From the NCBI GenBank assembly GCA_009768925.2, contig VHIT02000036.1, positions 1 through 64,000 of the forward strand: DNA of 64,000 nucleotides, given 5' to 3'. Position 1 is the stretch's first letter. Every line of letters begins with the position of its first letter. The DNA comes from Cryptosporidium bovis (lineage: Eukaryota > Apicomplexa > Conoidasida > Eucoccidiorida > Cryptosporidiidae). Made by a program: the position numbers and the translations under genes. Below, in pieces: positions 19,450 through 30,032 of this stretch. The notes under the pieces are model-generated. The model saw only the letters and a list, made by a program, of their open reading frames with translations, ran no database searches and had not been told where the DNA came from.

Positions 19450-19818
19450 AGACTGTATCAATAAGATGACGGAGAATATGAATAGGATCATTGAACATAG
19501 TCAAATCTCTACTTTAGAAGGAACTGCGTATGACTCATTTTTGTCTTCTTTTTCAATGAAAATTCAAATTAACAAGATAGTAAGTTTTATAGTTTTAATT
19601 TGTTACAATTAATATTACTTCTTTACTTGTTTTATTAAATCTGGTATTATATATAATGTTACTCTAAGATTCAATGTTGTCAAAGTATCCAACAGGTAGT
19701 AGCTGAAATCACTTTAAATGACATTTTAAATGATCCAAAACTTAAATATGATGCGGTTCAGAGCTACAAAAATGATTATATACTTAAGAAGCTTAAAATA
19801 GATAATTACAAGATTTGA
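19415..19818 (+). CDS. small two-exon gene, 95-aa helical protein
   Basis: Exon 1 is 19415-19579 (55 codons, starting MSGKAHCRK) and exon 2 is 19696-19818 (40 codons plus TGA). The 116-base intron has a perfect GTAAGT donor at 19580 and a CAACAG acceptor at 19695, and removing it keeps phase. The predicted protein is mostly amphipathic helix, with no signal peptide or membrane segment: INKMTENMNRIIEHSQIS in exon 1, then VVAEITLNDILNDPKL straight after the junction. The pattern faintly recalls Mediator subunit 22 (a helical hairpin with IV.A...L..L), but this is a weak impression. The gene model is well supported by the splice signals. The function is unknown. Confidence 0.6.
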
Positions 19819-20275
19819 AATAAAGCTAATTAGTTTACATGTGTTTTCTGAACTTGTTATTGTATTTAATTAGTTCGTTGGATCTCTAAAATAAAGTCTA
19901 AATTCGTGACCTTCCTACTTTATCACTTGGTTTGTAAAAAAAAGTGAAATAAGGGAGAATAAGTGATATCAATGTTATATTAATAAAGAAACAGAAATAA
20001 AACTGTTCTTTATACTCCGGAAAGTGAGAGCATTAACATTCAATTTGAAAAAAAAGAAAAAACCACATAATTTACATTATAAAGATCATGGAACGACAAA
20101 TATATGAAAGTAAATTTATATTAGTTATGCTTTGAGAAAAAAAGATGAAAAAGCGTTACTATTGGCCATTTCAAATAAAATAGGTAAATATATATATTTT
20201 TAGTTAATTAATTAATTGACTTTTATTTTCATTTTTTTCATTCAAATAGTGTATGCAATTAATTGGTTACTGTAT
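19819..20275. other. intergenic between convergent genes
   Basis: 457 bases of AT-rich sequence with A and T runs, holding two 3' ends. Nothing else is visible. Confidence 0.5.
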
Positions 20276-20641
20276 TCAGTAATAATCCCTTTTTTCATTG
20301 CAAATTAATTCTTTTGCTTCATTTACTTTTGAAGCAATATAATTAGAACCACCATTATCTGGATGGTTTCTTAGCATAAGCTGCCTATGTGATTCCCTTA
20401 TTTTCGAAATCGATGAAATAGGAGTAACATTTAATATTTTATATGCCTCTAATATTGTCATAGGGTTCTCAAATCCTTTAGTTTTAAATAGCAGTTTGTT
20501 TTTTATTCTTCTCCTCAAAATTTTATTCAAAGAAACGGAGGTTGCGAGCTTTTCATTGTTAAGAAGGAATCTTGATGCCTGTCCAAGTACTAGAAAACCA
20601 GTAACACTAGTTGTCAAAAAAATAGTTAATGGCCAGATCAT
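20276..20641 (-). CDS. PAM18: Pam18/Tim14 J-protein of the mitochondrial import motor
   Basis: 121 residues. An N-terminal membrane helix (about 3-22) is followed by a basic linker and a Pam18-type J domain from about residue 55: GFENPMTILEAYKILNV, the HPD tripeptide at 93-95 within LMLRNHPDNGGS, and the closing YIASKVNEAKELI. Size, topology and the GF.NPMT.EA signature are diagnostic of Pam18/Tim14 rather than a general DnaJ. It stimulates mitochondrial Hsp70 ATPase at the TIM23 channel; in Cryptosporidium the site would be the mitosome. It lies 492 bases downstream of the GrpE gene on the same strand. The HPD motif is intact, so it should be functional. Confidence 0.92.
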   Translation of the reverse strand: MIWPLTIFLTTSVTGFLVLGQASRFLLNNEKLATSVSLNKILRRRIKNKLLFKTKGFENPMTILEAYKILNVTPISSISKIRESHRQLMLRNHPDNGGSNYIASKVNEAKELICNEKRDYY

Positions 20642-21133
20642 TTATTTTCATTTCTAAACTTAATAAGTGTTCCAACAAAGCAGATTATAATTGAAATGTT
20701 TATTTAATAACTAATAATAATATATTGCTTCCTTTCAAAATGAATGACACAATACATTTCGCTTCTTTTTGTCTATAAACGACTTTACGGCTAGTTTGAA
20801 TTTACAGGTTAATATTATCCGCGGTAAATATTTGTGTTTGAAAACAGTCAATTATTTTTTCTGTATAATTACTCAATTAATCTGAATTTAAAGTTTAATT
20901 TGAACACGTGATTTTAACATTGCCAAAAAATTATTTTGTTCCGCTGGAATTTCATTTGTTTTATTAGGGCAGGATTTTGTTCAGTAAAATATGTAAGTAT
21001 ATTATTATTTCCAATTTTTAGTTGTATGATGAGAAATATGTAGATTAAAATGACTTAATGTTGAGAAATTATTAGACTAAAATACATAAATAGATGTAAT
21101 ATGCCGGATAATCTGACAACGATACCATTAATA
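20642..21133. promoter_or_regulatory. intergenic, promoter side of PAM18
   Basis: 492 AT-rich bases. A CCGCGGTAAA word at 20819-20828, about 180 bases upstream of the Pam18 start, resembles the GGCGGTAA words before other genes here. Otherwise featureless. Confidence 0.35.
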
Positions 21134-21925
21134 CTATTTATTCTTTACGGTGCCGACTTTTGCAGCCCTTAAAACTCGATCCTTAATTTTATATCCAGGT
21201 TGAAGTTCCTCACATATAAGTCCCCTAGGTCTTGACGAATCTATTACTTCAAAAATAGCTTCATGTTCCTTAGGATTGAATTGCTTCCCTAGGGAGCTAA
21301 ATTTAACTACGCCATTTGCCTCTAAAACCTTATTTAAAGTGAGCGATGTTATACTTATTCCATTATAAAGGCTAGCAAGTTGTGAATTTTTATCTACCTT
21401 GTCAATTTCAATTAAAGAAAGAGCTTTAGAAAGATTGTCTGCTACTTCCAAAAGTCCTTTAGCAAAGTTGCTTATTGCATATAACTTAGCCGATTCAACA
21501 TCCTTTTTATGTCTTTGTCTTAAATTTTCATTTTCTGCAAGAGAACGAATATACTTTCCCTTGCACTCTTCAACCTGGTTTATATACTTTTCGACATCAT
21601 CCTCCAGAACCTTTATTCTCTCTTGTAATAACGATATTTTAGAGAATTTATCCTCACAGTCTTCTAAATCAGATATGCCGTTTTTGAATTCTTTTCCACT
21701 GTAATAATTCACTCGATTTTTATATTTATATTTTATAAAGAAAATGTTTCTTAATAAGAAATGATTTGACGCTCCTCTGCTTGCTAAGTTTCTAAAAAGT
21801 ACTTTCTCACCAACTGGTAAAAGAAAGCTGTGAGTTATTCCTCTAAATACAGGATAGTCTCTCGCTAAAACCATTTCAATCCCCTTAAATAAATACATGC
21901 TTAATTGTATTTCGGTGTTATTCAC
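21134..21925 (-). CDS. MGE1: mitochondrial GrpE (Mge1), nucleotide exchange factor
   Basis: 263 residues. The N-terminal 90 residues are basic and poorly conserved, consistent with an organellar targeting region; later methionines at 10 or 18 are alternative starts. A coiled coil runs about 95-150 (LQERIKVLEDDVEKYINQVEE), followed by the GrpE hallmarks AENENLRQRHKKDVESAKLYAISNF, LLEVADNLSKAL, and the beta domain FNPKEHEAIFEV with GYKIKDRVLRAAKV. GrpE releases ADP from DnaK/Hsp70. In yeast Mge1 works with Pam18 in the same import motor, and here the two genes are neighbours. Probably in the mitosome matrix. Confidence 0.92.
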   Translation of the reverse strand: MNNTEIQLSMYLFKGIEMVLARDYPVFRGITHSFLLPVGEKVLFRNLASRGASNHFLLRNIFFIKYKYKNRVNYYSGKEFKNGISDLEDCEDKFSKISLLQERIKVLEDDVEKYINQVEECKGKYIRSLAENENLRQRHKKDVESAKLYAISNFAKGLLEVADNLSKALSLIEIDKVDKNSQLASLYNGISITSLTLNKVLEANGVVKFSSLGKQFNPKEHEAIFEVIDSSRPRGLICEELQPGYKIKDRVLRAAKVGTVKNK

Positions 21926-23721
21926 CTTATATAAATATTATGAATGTGCTAATGTAGTTTAAAAATCACACAAATCAGAATTAAAGAATTGTGAAAAAGT
22001 TTGAAGAGCCTTAAGTTTTCAAATTATATGGTATTTAAAAGATATCAAAGATAAATTACTTATGAATAATATACCATTTTCGTGTTTACTATATTTTACA
22101 ATACGTTTGGCGCCAATATTGCATTTAATGTAATTCTTTGTGATAAGTTCAAGTAAAATGAAAGTATGGATGGTGTGATTATTTGAGAGGATAGAAGTGG
22201 AATATGTAAAATGATAATAATATGAATGCATTTATGCAATTTATATTTAAACTTGTTTTGTGTTCAGGTTATTATTCCTATTTAAAGTTAGATCTTGACA
22301 TATAAAAAAATTCATTTGAAACTTCTTTTGGTATTAGTGATTCGTTATGAAGGTTTGACTGTAACAAATTATATTACTTATTGTTCGTTTCTTGCAAATC
22401 ATTGATATTTAATACTGATGGGAAAAGTGTGATATGTTGATTATTTTTCAATGGTTGATTAATTGTAGTTATAAACAACAAAAAAAAATACGAAGATTTA
22501 TATTGTACATTATTCAAAATATCTTAGTATGCTAAAATCACTCTTGCTTTAAATCAATATACAATATTATTTCACATTATTTAATACATTTTTACATGAA
22601 ACCTTCACCCGATTCAGAAACTGTATAGGATTTGTTTAATTCTAACTTAGTAGTTTACTACTGTTCCTTCTTAGGCAAAGACATTTAAGCAGTGAATAAA
22701 TTTCTTCTTTTAATAAATAGGAGATAGCTTTTACATGTTTTTTGTATATTTATTTTCAATAATAAAACTTACCTAAAATATTAAATTTTGGGCAATATTG
22801 CTCTTAGCAGTGTATGAAGCAAATCAAAAGGCATTTTTTTACTCATAACTTGTCATTCTAATTCGAGTTGATATTATCTACGTTTATGTTAATATAGACA
22901 TAACACTTAAATAGGTACCAAATTTTCCGCTTAAAGAATCACACCTATCGTAAGTTATTATAGTAAATTGCCACAAGAGACTAATGTTATGCTTATACGG
23001 TTACAATAAAAGAATTTCACGTTTACACAATATCTTAACGAGAGTAGAAAACAGAAACTATATATTTCAACCTATTTTGTAGTAGCAAAATAGATATAAA
23101 GAGTCCATTACACTTTTGTAGATATTATATAATACACTTTTCGTTTATTCCATATGCGCTACATCATCAAATACGAATGCTTCCAAATATTTCATAAGGA
23201 TGAGACAACTAGGTTAAATATATACAAAACATTCCTGATGGGCTGAAATACAAAGCAAAAAGAACATATTTATGAACAAGTTAACAATGGTAATACCCTA
23301 TTTTAGTCATTTTGATATTCTCAAGTTGGTAAATTAAATCTAAAAGTGACCCGCCTAAATAAATAGTATTGAAAATATAATAATATAGTAAATTGCCATA
23401 AAAATCTATTAATAAGAAAAGTTAAATTAAGACCTGAATAAATTGCAAAAAAAGAAAAAAACAGGAGGGAAAATTGCCAACTGAAAAAAAGCAATATAGA
23501 TAAAAAATAATATTATAGTAAAAAAAGACATTATACACTTAAAATTTATACTTTTAATTTAAATATAAATTATTTTTATCGAACTTCAAGTTTATTATCG
23601 AAACAAAATAAAGGAGGAAGTACTTTTTTTATTATTATTGATTGCTTGTACACAAAAATACATATTGATTTAATTTAACAATAACAGTAATTAAAGTTAT
23701 TCCAGTGAAATTCTTTTTAAA
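21926..23721. promoter_or_regulatory. long divergent intergenic region
   Basis: 1.8 kb between the GrpE gene (minus strand) and the transporter gene (plus strand). A 10-base palindrome, TTGGCGCCAA, lies at 22107-22116, about 185 bases upstream of GrpE, and is the clearest putative control element. A CCCGCC word occurs near 23350. The rest is AT-rich with A runs, and short frames such as the one near 22019-22231 look random. I find no RNA gene. Confidence 0.45.
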
Positions 23722-25182
23722 ATGGGGAATGTTAAAAAAGATTTGGAATCAAAACCATTGATTTTAGAAAAGGACAACACATCAAAGACAGCTATTGTAA
23801 TGATAATAATGGCGTCCTTTCAAATGCTTGTTAGTTCAGGCATAATGTTAGGTTGGCAATCCTTAGCGAATGTAATAAAGTCATCAGGTACATACAGATT
23901 TTTATGTGAGGATCCATCACTACCTTGTATGAAGGAAGAGGTTTATTTAGCAAATTTGATGTCAACAGTGATTTCAATACAAATGTTTTTAGTTATATTT
24001 TTGGGAATATTAATGGATTTGTTTGGACCAAAATTTGTGGGTATTTGCCAAACATTTTCAGCATTAGGAACATTTATGATAGCCTACGGTAATCCACAAG
24101 GGAATATAGATTATGTTTGGTATGGTGCTTTATTGCAAAATATATGTGGTTGTGTATATATTCCGTCATTTATTCATTTAGCAAATTTATTCCCAAATAG
24201 AAGGGCAGTAGTTGCATCAACACTATCAACATTGTATGGTTTTTCGTCATTAACATTCTTAGTTGTTCAAATTGCCTATGACAATTTGTCAGTTTCAATG
24301 AGTAATGTGTTATTACCGTTGGGAATAATTCAAGGATTGTTTATAATTTATAGCTTCCTATTGCCAAACAATACGATACAAATTGGTGATAAGTGTAGTT
24401 TTTCACTTAAAAAATTTGGTTTTTACATTATTCAAAGAAATAATCCTAGTGAAAAAATCGAAAATAACTTAAATGTTCCCACTTACGAAGTTGATAATTC
24501 TGATTCAAAATCAATGTTAACATCAAAGATTATTCCATTATATAATAAAATTTTCTCAAAATTATTTGTTGTCCAATTTTTACTCGAATTGTTCCTTGTT
24601 GTATCAGTTAATTTCTACGTATCTACACTATCCTTACAAATAGAAGAAATATCTGGTTTAATTATTGAAAAAGAAAGGAAAAGTGTTGGGCATTTCTGGT
24701 CAACTATATTTACATTCATAGCTCCGTTCGGTTCAATATTGGGAATATTAGAGGGTTTCTTGGTAGATAATTTTGGACTTTGGAAATCAGCATTAGTTCC
24801 AAGTGCCCTACTCATTTCTTGTGCGCTACTTAAATTAGTGCCTGCTGTACCGTATCAAGTATTAACTTTCATTGCATATACAACGAGCCAAGAAGCATTC
24901 TTTAGCGCAGCTTATTCACTATTTGCTGTTGCAATTCCAACTAAAGTTATATGTACTTTTGTTGGTATTAATTTAATTCTACAATCATTCCCTGTTGGTT
25001 ACCTTACGAAAACCTTGGTATCTCTTGTAAGTGATAAGGGATGGTCATTTAGAGATGTAAATACGATGCTTGTTTTTCCAGCAATTATTGTAAGTGTGAC
25101 CTACGTTAAATTTTTGTACTCTTTTGAGAAAAATAATAGAAAAAATAAATCAAAAGAGATTAATGATCAAACTGTTGTATGA
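23722..25182 (+). CDS. major facilitator transporter, ApiAT/SLC43-like
   Basis: 486 residues with about twelve hydrophobic segments in two halves, split by a polar central loop at about 225-275. The first half carries GIMLGWQSLANVI in helix 1, ILMDLFGPKFVGI in the loop after helix 2 (the G-x3-D-x2-G facilitator signature) and PNRRAVVASTLSTLYG after helix 5. The second half repeats the pattern with ILEGFLVDNFGLWKSALV. This arrangement fits the ApiAT family of apicomplexan amino-acid transporters, related to SLC43. Substrate cannot be read from sequence. The N-terminus MGNVKK could be myristoylated, which is an inference. Location is probably the plasma membrane. Confidence 0.8.
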   Translation: MGNVKKDLESKPLILEKDNTSKTAIVMIIMASFQMLVSSGIMLGWQSLANVIKSSGTYRFLCEDPSLPCMKEEVYLANLMSTVISIQMFLVIFLGILMDLFGPKFVGICQTFSALGTFMIAYGNPQGNIDYVWYGALLQNICGCVYIPSFIHLANLFPNRRAVVASTLSTLYGFSSLTFLVVQIAYDNLSVSMSNVLLPLGIIQGLFIIYSFLLPNNTIQIGDKCSFSLKKFGFYIIQRNNPSEKIENNLNVPTYEVDNSDSKSMLTSKIIPLYNKIFSKLFVVQFLLELFLVVSVNFYVSTLSLQIEEISGLIIEKERKSVGHFWSTIFTFIAPFGSILGILEGFLVDNFGLWKSALVPSALLISCALLKLVPAVPYQVLTFIAYTTSQEAFFSAAYSLFAVAIPTKVICTFVGINLILQSFPVGYLTKTLVSLVSDKGWSFRDVNTMLVFPAIIVSVTYVKFLYSFEKNNRKNKSKEINDQTVV

Positions 25183-26299
25183 GTGGGTGAATTTAAAAAT
25201 ATAATAATAATATACTTGTTATATTAATATTACACACTCAATATGTACAATTCATTTTTGTATTATTACATGTCGCACAAATACGTCATTCCATTTCATT
25301 TCATCTCTATTTTCTGATTTTAAGTTTGCTCTCTACGAGATAAATAAATAAAAGAAGACAACTGGGGGACTAGTAAAGTAAAATAAGGATAAAAAACATA
25401 TACTAAAGTTCTGTATTGGTTTTTTTCTTTTGTAAACATTAGATTTTTGAATTACAGTTTTAAAGGAATATATATGTTGGCAATAGTTTTTTTATATAAG
25501 AAAACGTTATAATAATATTAGTAAACAGCATTGAATATTGAAGAATCCATGTTATCGCTGTTCTGAATATTATTTACTATTTTTTTGGTCGCAAATATTA
25601 GTTTTTGTTTTGGTGATTATTCACTAATATATATAAAATTGATATTTAATAAGGGGTTTGAATTTGGCAGATTTTTTTAATAATAATAGTGGGGATTACT
25701 GAGAAATTTTTGGGTTTCTCGGAGTGGGTTATATTGATTTTATGCAGTAAATGGACAACTTTTTATCATATTTGCAATAATTTTTTTCAACCTAAATGTC
25801 AGAGGAAAGTGTATAGATAGTACAGAACAATAAAGGTCAATATGGATAAAATAGAAAATAATTATTCCATAAAACTGATTAAAAAAATTGGTATGTGAAG
25901 TGCTTGTATGTGTATTTTTTCTCGTTTTGACTGGGTCTCTGTTGGTGGAATTTTTAATACTCATTAGGGAAAAGTACTTGTTAGATTACTTATTTATTTG
26001 TCAGTTTTTTCATTTTTATCTTTTTAATTATTTGAAGGAATATCTAAGATAAAGAGGGAATATAAGTTTAACTTCACTTTCCATTTATGGAGGAAATTGT
26101 TGTCTTCTATTCCAATTGTTTTTTTTTTTTCAAATACCTGAATTTGTTGACATCACCATTGTGTATTAACTCGTGTAAGCCACTGCACTCTACCAATTCC
26201 GTTTTTCTTTCTTTTCATTTAAGCCTGTAATTAATGACCTGTATGTAGAGAACTCGAAACCTACTAGCATTAAACAAGTACAAGTTTAGGAGGCCAAAT
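25183..26299. other. intergenic, AT-rich
   Basis: About 1.1 kb after the transporter gene, with T-rich runs and random-looking short frames on both strands. I see no RNA gene, repeat array or conserved frame. Confidence 0.45.
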
Positions 26300-27217
26300 A
26301 TTGCAATATGCAAATGCCCTCGTAATTTCAAGACATCGAATCAAACCTCAATTTCCCTGGAAAAAAGAGCTTCAATAATGAGAGAAACAAAGTAACTTGA
26401 GTGGAACAAATCACTACTTGTTCATCTCGTAGTGAAAATTTCATACATGAAAACACTGGGGATAACTTCAAACATAAAATTGTGTCAAAAATGCAGCAAT
26501 TAAAGTGGACGTAAAACTCATTCCGTTGGACCCCTGTATTCATAACCAACACCGAGCCCATTGTGATACGCTATTTCTCAGATAAACGAAACACCGCATG
26601 TAACCCCGTTTATTTGAGTGAAGAAGTTTGGCCAACCGGAACCGCAATAACAGAACATGAAAACTTCTTTCCTTTATATATCGAAAAGTCTCAAAAGATA
26701 ATCTGAAAAATAAGAGCTGAATCACGAGTCCCTTAAAGGAACGCAAACGCCAACAACGAACTTAAAGAGTTCTCGAATTGCTTCTAATTCTGTTTTCAAA
26801 ATCAAAACCTCATGTAGGTACGGCATATCAAAACACACGTACTGAGCTCGTTCAGACACTTTAAAAGAAAGATCAGTGACCAACGATGCGTGACAGTACA
26901 TGCACAAATCTTTGAAAATAAATAATTTAAGAACTTAAAGGGAAGATCATACACTGTTGTATGTTGCGTAAATTCAGATGCATTGTCTGAGATAACAAAA
27001 CTTCTCTAAAACAATACCTCCATTCAAGTCCAAAAAAGGTTTATTTCAAAAGCCATACTTGTTTCAGTCATATTTTGAAGCAGACTTTACCGTTTTTGTC
27101 CCTCAGTAATAACCTACTATCAATTCTTCAATAGTAGGAAACTCCAGTCAATAGCTAAAATGAATATTACCAAACTCAAGAATGTAGATGCCGAATTTTA
27201 AAAAATGCTGATATTCC
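26300..27217. other. GC-richer island without an intact gene
   Basis: Between about 26300 and 27200, and most strongly at 26520-26900, the sequence is roughly 42-47 percent GC by hand count of sample lines, well above the AT-rich intergenic norm here. No single long frame spans it. On the minus strand three short frames overlap in different phases (26907-26722, 26746-26540, 26561-26328). This could be a long non-coding RNA, a very long 3' UTR of the adjacent minus-strand secreted-protein gene, or a decayed gene. I recognise no RNA family. Confidence 0.4.
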
Positions 27218-28105
27218 TTACTTATTGGCCATTAAGATGAGTCCAAGGAGGAAACCGTAAATAGAGGATTTGTAAATGGGCATTTCTGAGAGGGCATCAT
27301 GAACATTTCTGAGATGTTCAGACTCTTGAATCTCATCCAATAATGCACCAATAAACGACTTGTTCTGGTCAATGTAAACACCTGACAAAATTGCTGCACC
27401 ATTTCCATGTTTACATGCAACTATAACTGCCTCTGGGTCTGCAGATTCATTGAATTCAATAGTAACTTCAGAATCAGGATTTGGGGTAATTGTTGCCAAT
27501 ACAATACAGTTTTCCTTTTGACTTGCTTCCTTGAAGTAGAAACCACCATAAACAAACACATTGTTCGTTTCCTCCCTGCCGGAAATTTTGATAGTTGCGG
27601 CTCTGGAGTCTTTGTGGAATGGACCAGTTTCTGTGAGTGGACCAATGCATTGACCTTCATAGATAAAAGGTGAGTTCGTCGTAGTTTCACCATTGTAAAT
27701 GAATTCTTCGCAGAGAATTGAAGAAGAACTCATTTGAGAGAAGAGGAGTGAACCCTTCTCAACAAAACCTGCAAGGATAGCCATACCTTGTCCAACAATA
27801 TGAGAGGCACCTGGAGCTGGGTCTGAGGGAGCAGCAAATAATTTGACATCATCAAGCTGGCCAGATTGCAAATCACTTAATAAAAGTTCAAGAATTTCGG
27901 CACCTTCAAGTCCAACAGAAATGATCGTTTTTGTTCTTTTGATGGATTCAGCTGTAAATCCTTCAACAAAAAGACCTACTTTATCGATCTTTGGAATATC
28001 AGCAGATGGTGCTGAACCACGTCTAAGTTGTCGTTGACCTAATTCATCTGCAGACGAAACAAAGAATAATAGTGCAAGTGATAAAACTAAATATAAAAAC
28101 CTCAT
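27218..28105 (-). CDS. secreted BPL_N-like (amidotransferase-fold) protein, probably inactive
   Basis: 295 residues with a clear signal peptide (MRFLYLVLSLALLFFVSSA). The body resembles the N-terminal glutamine-amidotransferase-like domain found beside biotin protein ligases (BPL_N): VGLFVEGFTAESIKRT at 43-58, AGFVEKGSLLF at 112-122 where the family has a glycine-rich F...GG.Y.G turn, CIGPLTETGPFHKDS, FVYGGFYF at 184-191, and EAVIVACKHGNGAAILSGVY at 225-244. The family's G-x-C-A-G nucleophile segment is replaced by SQMSSSS, so catalysis is unlikely. The C-terminus ends in a hydrophobic stretch, SIYGFLLGLILMA, a possible GPI signal or tail anchor. Codon usage is GC-richer than in neighbours, which may reflect high expression. 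The family call is a pattern judgement. Confidence 0.6.
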   Translation of the reverse strand: MRFLYLVLSLALLFFVSSADELGQRQLRRGSAPSADIPKIDKVGLFVEGFTAESIKRTKTIISVGLEGAEILELLLSDLQSGQLDDVKLFAAPSDPAPGASHIVGQGMAILAGFVEKGSLLFSQMSSSSILCEEFIYNGETTTNSPFIYEGQCIGPLTETGPFHKDSRAATIKISGREETNNVFVYGGFYFKEASQKENCIVLATITPNPDSEVTIEFNESADPEAVIVACKHGNGAAILSGVYIDQNKSFIGALLDEIQESEHLRNVHDALSEMPIYKSSIYGFLLGLILMANK

Positions 28106-29417
28106 CTTTCTCTGTCTAAAAACAATAACTAATAAATAAAAGCTTGTATATCTTTAAATAAGATGTTATCGATGATTGAAAAAACAAATTTCACTGGAAA
28201 ACGGTGAAGTGGATTTGCAAACAAATCTTCAGAACTAAATTAAAGGGTGAGGCAAAGATAAAATATACCAAAAATATACATTAATTACTATTGTTTTCTA
28301 ATTAAAATAAACAAATAAAAAAGGTAGTGAGGGGTTGGAAGCCAATAATTAAAATTTATATAGTAATAATGTTTATTATTTAATATAAAAAGAAAATACT
28401 ACTAACATGGCGTTATACCGCCTATGTATATGTAATGGTAACTAGTTAGTCAAAAGAAGTAACTGTAAATAAACATATGATAGTAAAATAGTAAAAGGTG
28501 GATTATTTTTATACACTTTAATTTAAATCGAGTCAAAATTTAAATAGTGAATAGAATAAGTGTGTTAAGAATTAACTAACGATTAAAATTGTACATTGGT
28601 AATATTTTTTTTATAGAATACTGATATATTTGTGTGTTGCGATAAGGGTAGGAATATAAGTGGAATGTACTTGGGATCCTCTAGTTTTAATTCACTATTT
28701 TTTTTACATTCTCAATTCTCACTGTAATATGGAATTTCGTCTGTAAAAGCTTTTGTGTACTTATTTTGGTAGTTTTGTCTTAGTACTAATATTCAAAGTA
28801 TTAATTGTTACTCCGCCAACTTATTCTGAGTTCTACACCTTTCTGTTAATTGCGTAAGTATTATTTAAATAGGGTTTTATCTACAAAGTGCGGTGATGTG
28901 GAGACAATGAGGAATTAGTAGAGGCATTTAAAAACACATGGTGTTTTAATATTTAGTGAATTGCAGTGTTTTTCGCACATTATTGTGTATTTGAACTAGG
29001 TGTTATTTCGGATTATTCAATTGGGATTAAACAATGATCTCTAAACACCAATAACATTGTTAAAATTTCGAGGCAAGTTACTAGATACCTTTAATTTTTT
29101 TTCGCACCAATCAACCATTAGACGGGATCTCACACACAGTATTGGGCATTCTAAGGATTAATTTTTGTGCTTAAAACAAGAAATTAATTGAAATAATCAG
29201 GAATGCAATAAACTAATTCAAATTCTCATAAAAAAATAAGCTACACTAACAACAGTATGATAAAACAATATTTGCTTAGTATCGTCTAAGATTAAAGAGA
29301 TATTTTGTTTTTACTCGAAAGAATAAGTGAAAGTACGTTCTGTACTTATTTATATAATCATTCTATCTTCCCTTTTCCTACATAATGAAATTAAGAGGAA
29401 AAATTAAACAATTCAAG
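28106..29417. promoter_or_regulatory. intergenic upstream of the secreted BPL_N-like gene
   Basis: 1.3 kb of AT-rich sequence containing the promoter of the minus-strand secreted-protein gene and the 3' end of the thioesterase gene. TACCGCC at 28416-28422 (GGCGGTA on the minus strand) lies about 310 bases upstream of the former. No RNA gene or repeat seen. Confidence 0.4.
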
Positions 29418-30032
29418 TCACTTCATTCTATCTGAAATATCAACAAAAATAGCTTCGGATGAAATAAGTAGTTCACGGTTAATATCATATATTTCTGAAA
29501 CAAGCGTTGCTCTGTTTCCTCTAATAGGACTTTCGCCATTTTCTGTGTCCTTAAGTTTTGAAATAACAATAATAGTTGAGCTTGGTTGAATTGGCTTTTT
29601 GTATGATAAGTTCAATGTTTTAGTTACAGGAAATTTAAAAATTTGATGGGCAAGTATTCCAAAACAATTATCAACAATAGTTGCAGAAAATCCACCATGA
29701 ACAACATTGGGGTGGCTTTCAATATTAGATCCCAAATTTATAACTGATAAAAGTTCTGGAATATTATTCTTATCTTTAGACAAATAGAATTTATTCGATA
29801 GAATACATTTACTTTTGTAAAATGTACTTATTAATTTACTCCCAATATTTGTAATTGATAGTATTTTTTCACTTATATCTTGAGTATTATCATCATTAAC
29901 GATCTTGCTCAACCATTCAACATTTGCAGCAAGCTCAACATTTAAACCATCTAAATCAATTGAATCTAAAGATGTAGAAATCGTACTTTGGTTACTTAAG
30001 TTTCCACCAAGTTCCATGATATTTTTTTCCAT
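29418..30032 (-). CDS. hotdog-fold thioesterase (4HBT/THEM4-like)
   Basis: 204 residues. The C-terminal two thirds form a hotdog thioesterase domain: the HGGFSATIVDNCFG motif at 112-125, which contains the family's HGG turn and the catalytic-type acidic D121, then TKTLNLSYKKPIQPSS, a substrate-tunnel strand typical of PaaI/THEM4 proteins, and EIYDINRELLISSEAIFV at the end. The first 75 residues are polar and serine-rich, with no clear targeting peptide. The family hydrolyses acyl-CoA thioesters. Its substrate is unknown, though acyl-CoA or a fatty-acid-synthase product is plausible. Location is probably cytosolic. Confidence 0.88.
   Translation of the reverse strand: MEKNIMELGGNLSNQSTISTSLDSIDLDGLNVELAANVEWLSKIVNDDNTQDISEKILSITNIGSKLISTFYKSKCILSNKFYLSKDKNNIPELLSVINLGSNIESHPNVVHGGFSATIVDNCFGILAHQIFKFPVTKTLNLSYKKPIQPSSTIIVISKLKDTENGESPIRGNRATLVSEIYDINRELLISSEAIFVDISDRMK

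Noticed and set aside
22019-22231. 70-codon minus-strand frame
   Set aside because: AT-rich composition, no domain, no splice or promoter support; likely chance.
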